DNA of 5,904 nucleotides from Promethearchaeota archaeon (GTDB lineage Archaea > Asgardarchaeota > Lokiarchaeia > Sigynarchaeales > SOKP01). The stretch spans positions 1 to 5,904 of the forward strand of contig JAGXOB010000144.1 in the NCBI GenBank assembly GCA_019894735.1, read 5' to 3'. Below are positions 5,288 through 5,904 of the stretch, in pieces. Position 1 is the stretch's first letter, and each line of letters starts with the position of its first letter. Both the position numbers and the translations under genes were made by a program. Below the pieces are notes generated by a model. It ran no database searches. It was not told where the DNA came from and was given only the letters and a program-made list of their open reading frames with translations.

Positions 5288-5455
5288 ACGGAATAAAAAG
5301 TTTATACCTGTAATGATTTTTTTTCTGCTATTCAGTTTAAATTTTGCAATATAAAGCTCTTTTTTGTGTTATAGTTATTATATCAATTAAAGGTTTTACA
5401 GTAAATGTTATTTAAGTATTCAAGATTATCTACCGCAATTTGATTAAAAAAGTAA

Positions 5456-5725
5456 TTAATAACCATTTTTTCTAGTTATTTTTTTCAAATTTTTAGATAA
5501 ATTGCGCAATATAGTCACCAATTTTTTTTCGGGATTTGGAGTATTTTTAGCTTGACTAATTCGTCTAGCTTCTAAATTCAGAACTTTATGGCAATTGATA
5601 CATCTAGTAAGAACAAGCTCAAATCCATTAAGAATATCTAATCGCCTTTGAGTATAGTGTCTTTGCTTAATATGATCACATAGAACCTTTCTAATCACGA
5701 TTAGCTCATCTTCTCCCAATTTCAT
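5456..5725 (-). CDS. Small basic CxxC protein of unknown function
   Basis: The 89-residue product is not assigned to a named family. Residues 1-40 look helical (LIVIRKVLCDHIKQRHYTQRRLDIL), then comes RCINCHK with Cys42, Cys45 and His46. Together with Cys16, His18 or His23 these could form a single zinc site. The C-terminus is strongly basic (KKLVTILRNLSKNLKKITRKNGY), suggesting nucleic-acid or ribosome contact. No membrane segment is visible. The start is uncertain: the ATG at 5725 directly abuts GGGAG, which is too close to use as an SD, but an AT-rich TATA-like box near 5743-5760 would make this ATG leaderless. A TTG two codons later (5719) has GGGAG at a six-base spacing. The gene lies 230 nt upstream of cdvB on the same strand, with no shared transcript evident. 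Confidence 0.7.
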   Translation of the reverse strand: MKLGEDELIVIRKVLCDHIKQRHYTQRRLDILNGFELVLTRCINCHKVLNLEARRISQAKNTPNPEKKLVTILRNLSKNLKKITRKNGY

Positions 5726-5741
5726 CTCCCAGTAATAAATC

Positions 5742-5760
5742 TTAATTTAAAGATAAATAA
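5742..5760. promoter_or_regulatory. AT-rich, possibly bidirectional TATA region
   Basis: The stretch TTAATTTAAAGATAAATAA contains TTTAAATTA on the minus strand about 22 nt from the ATG of the 89-residue gene, and TATA-like sequence on the plus strand just ahead of the small ORF at 5766. It is assigned by position and composition only. Confidence 0.3.
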
Positions 5761-5765
5761 CTCTT

Positions 5766-5852
5766 ATGAAAGAATCTTCTATTCAAAAAATGAGTGTATT
5801 ACAAGTTCCATTACAGATACATAAAGCAGAGGAACAAGCTCATTATGAATGA
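5766..5852 (+). CDS. Possible 28-residue small ORF
   Basis: An ATG frame of 28 codons reads MKESSIQKMSVLQVPLQIHK and ends AEEQAHYE. It lies divergent from the 89-residue gene, just past the TATA-like region, and is followed by a T-rich terminator-like tract. No clear ribosome-binding site precedes it and no family is recognised. The supporting evidence is its position between a promoter-like and a terminator-like element; a chance ORF is equally possible. Confidence 0.22.
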   Translation: MKESSIQKMSVLQVPLQIHKAEEQAHYE

Positions 5853-5868
5853 AAAATAAAATTTAATA

Positions 5869-5883
5869 TTTTTTGTTTTTCTT
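5869..5883 (+). terminator. T-rich terminator-like tract
   Basis: TTTTTTGTTTTTCTT lies 16 nt after the stop of the 28-codon ORF on the plus strand. It resembles an archaeal oligo-T terminator, though AT-rich intergenic DNA gives such tracts easily. Confidence 0.35.
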
Positions 5884-5904
5884 CTAAAGAACTAACAACT
5901 ATGT

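Noticed and set aside
5846..5904. Minus-strand frame open from the right edge to a TAA (about 19 codons)
   Set aside because: It could be the 3' end of a gene beyond the window, but it is too short to judge and overlaps the T-rich tract.

Overview
The window is AT-rich and reads as archaeal DNA. It carries a clamp loader split into RFC small and large subunits, a RadA/Rad51-type RecA-fold protein, a CdvB/ESCRT-III cell-division protein, TATA-like boxes about 25 nt from start codons, and T-tract terminators without GC-rich hairpins. RFC genes, a Cdv (ESCRT-III) division protein and several small Cys-rich orphans together suggest a Nitrososphaeria (thaumarchaeal) genome. That placement is an inference from gene content, because no rRNA or ammonia-oxidation gene is present to fix it.

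Left part (1-2546, + strand): a compact operon of rfcS (5' end cut off by the window edge), rfcL (TTG start) and a 128-residue Cys-rich protein with a basic tail, separated by only 16 and 12 nt. The first two make the PCNA clamp loader. The third is unassigned but is placed and built like a nucleic-acid-associated accessory protein.

Middle part (2547-3483): a very small minus-strand gene (42 codons) with its own TATA box and T8 terminator. It is followed by a 105-codon plus-strand reading frame (2961-3278) that has no ATG, GTG or TTG before codon 90, but has an AAAGGAG ribosome-binding site eight bases before an ATA codon. It is either a gene with a rare start codon or a recently damaged gene. 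The next 200 nt hold a 15-nt direct repeat and apparently decayed coding sequence.

Right part (3484-5725, - strand): three separately promoted genes, transcribed in the order 89-aa CxxC protein, cdvB paralog, then a RadA paralog that has lost both the Walker A Lys/Thr and the catalytic Glu. The 386-nt gap 4189-4574 holds the cdvB terminator, the promoter of the RadA paralog, an inverted repeat and a possible divergent small RNA. The right edge (5726-5904) has a possible 28-codon plus-strand ORF followed by a T-rich tract.

The most unusual items are the apparently ATPase-dead RadA paralog beside the ESCRT-III gene, the concealed ATA-start ORF, and the Cys-rich third gene of the clamp-loader operon. 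I see no rRNA, tRNA, CRISPR array, transposase or recognisable defence system.
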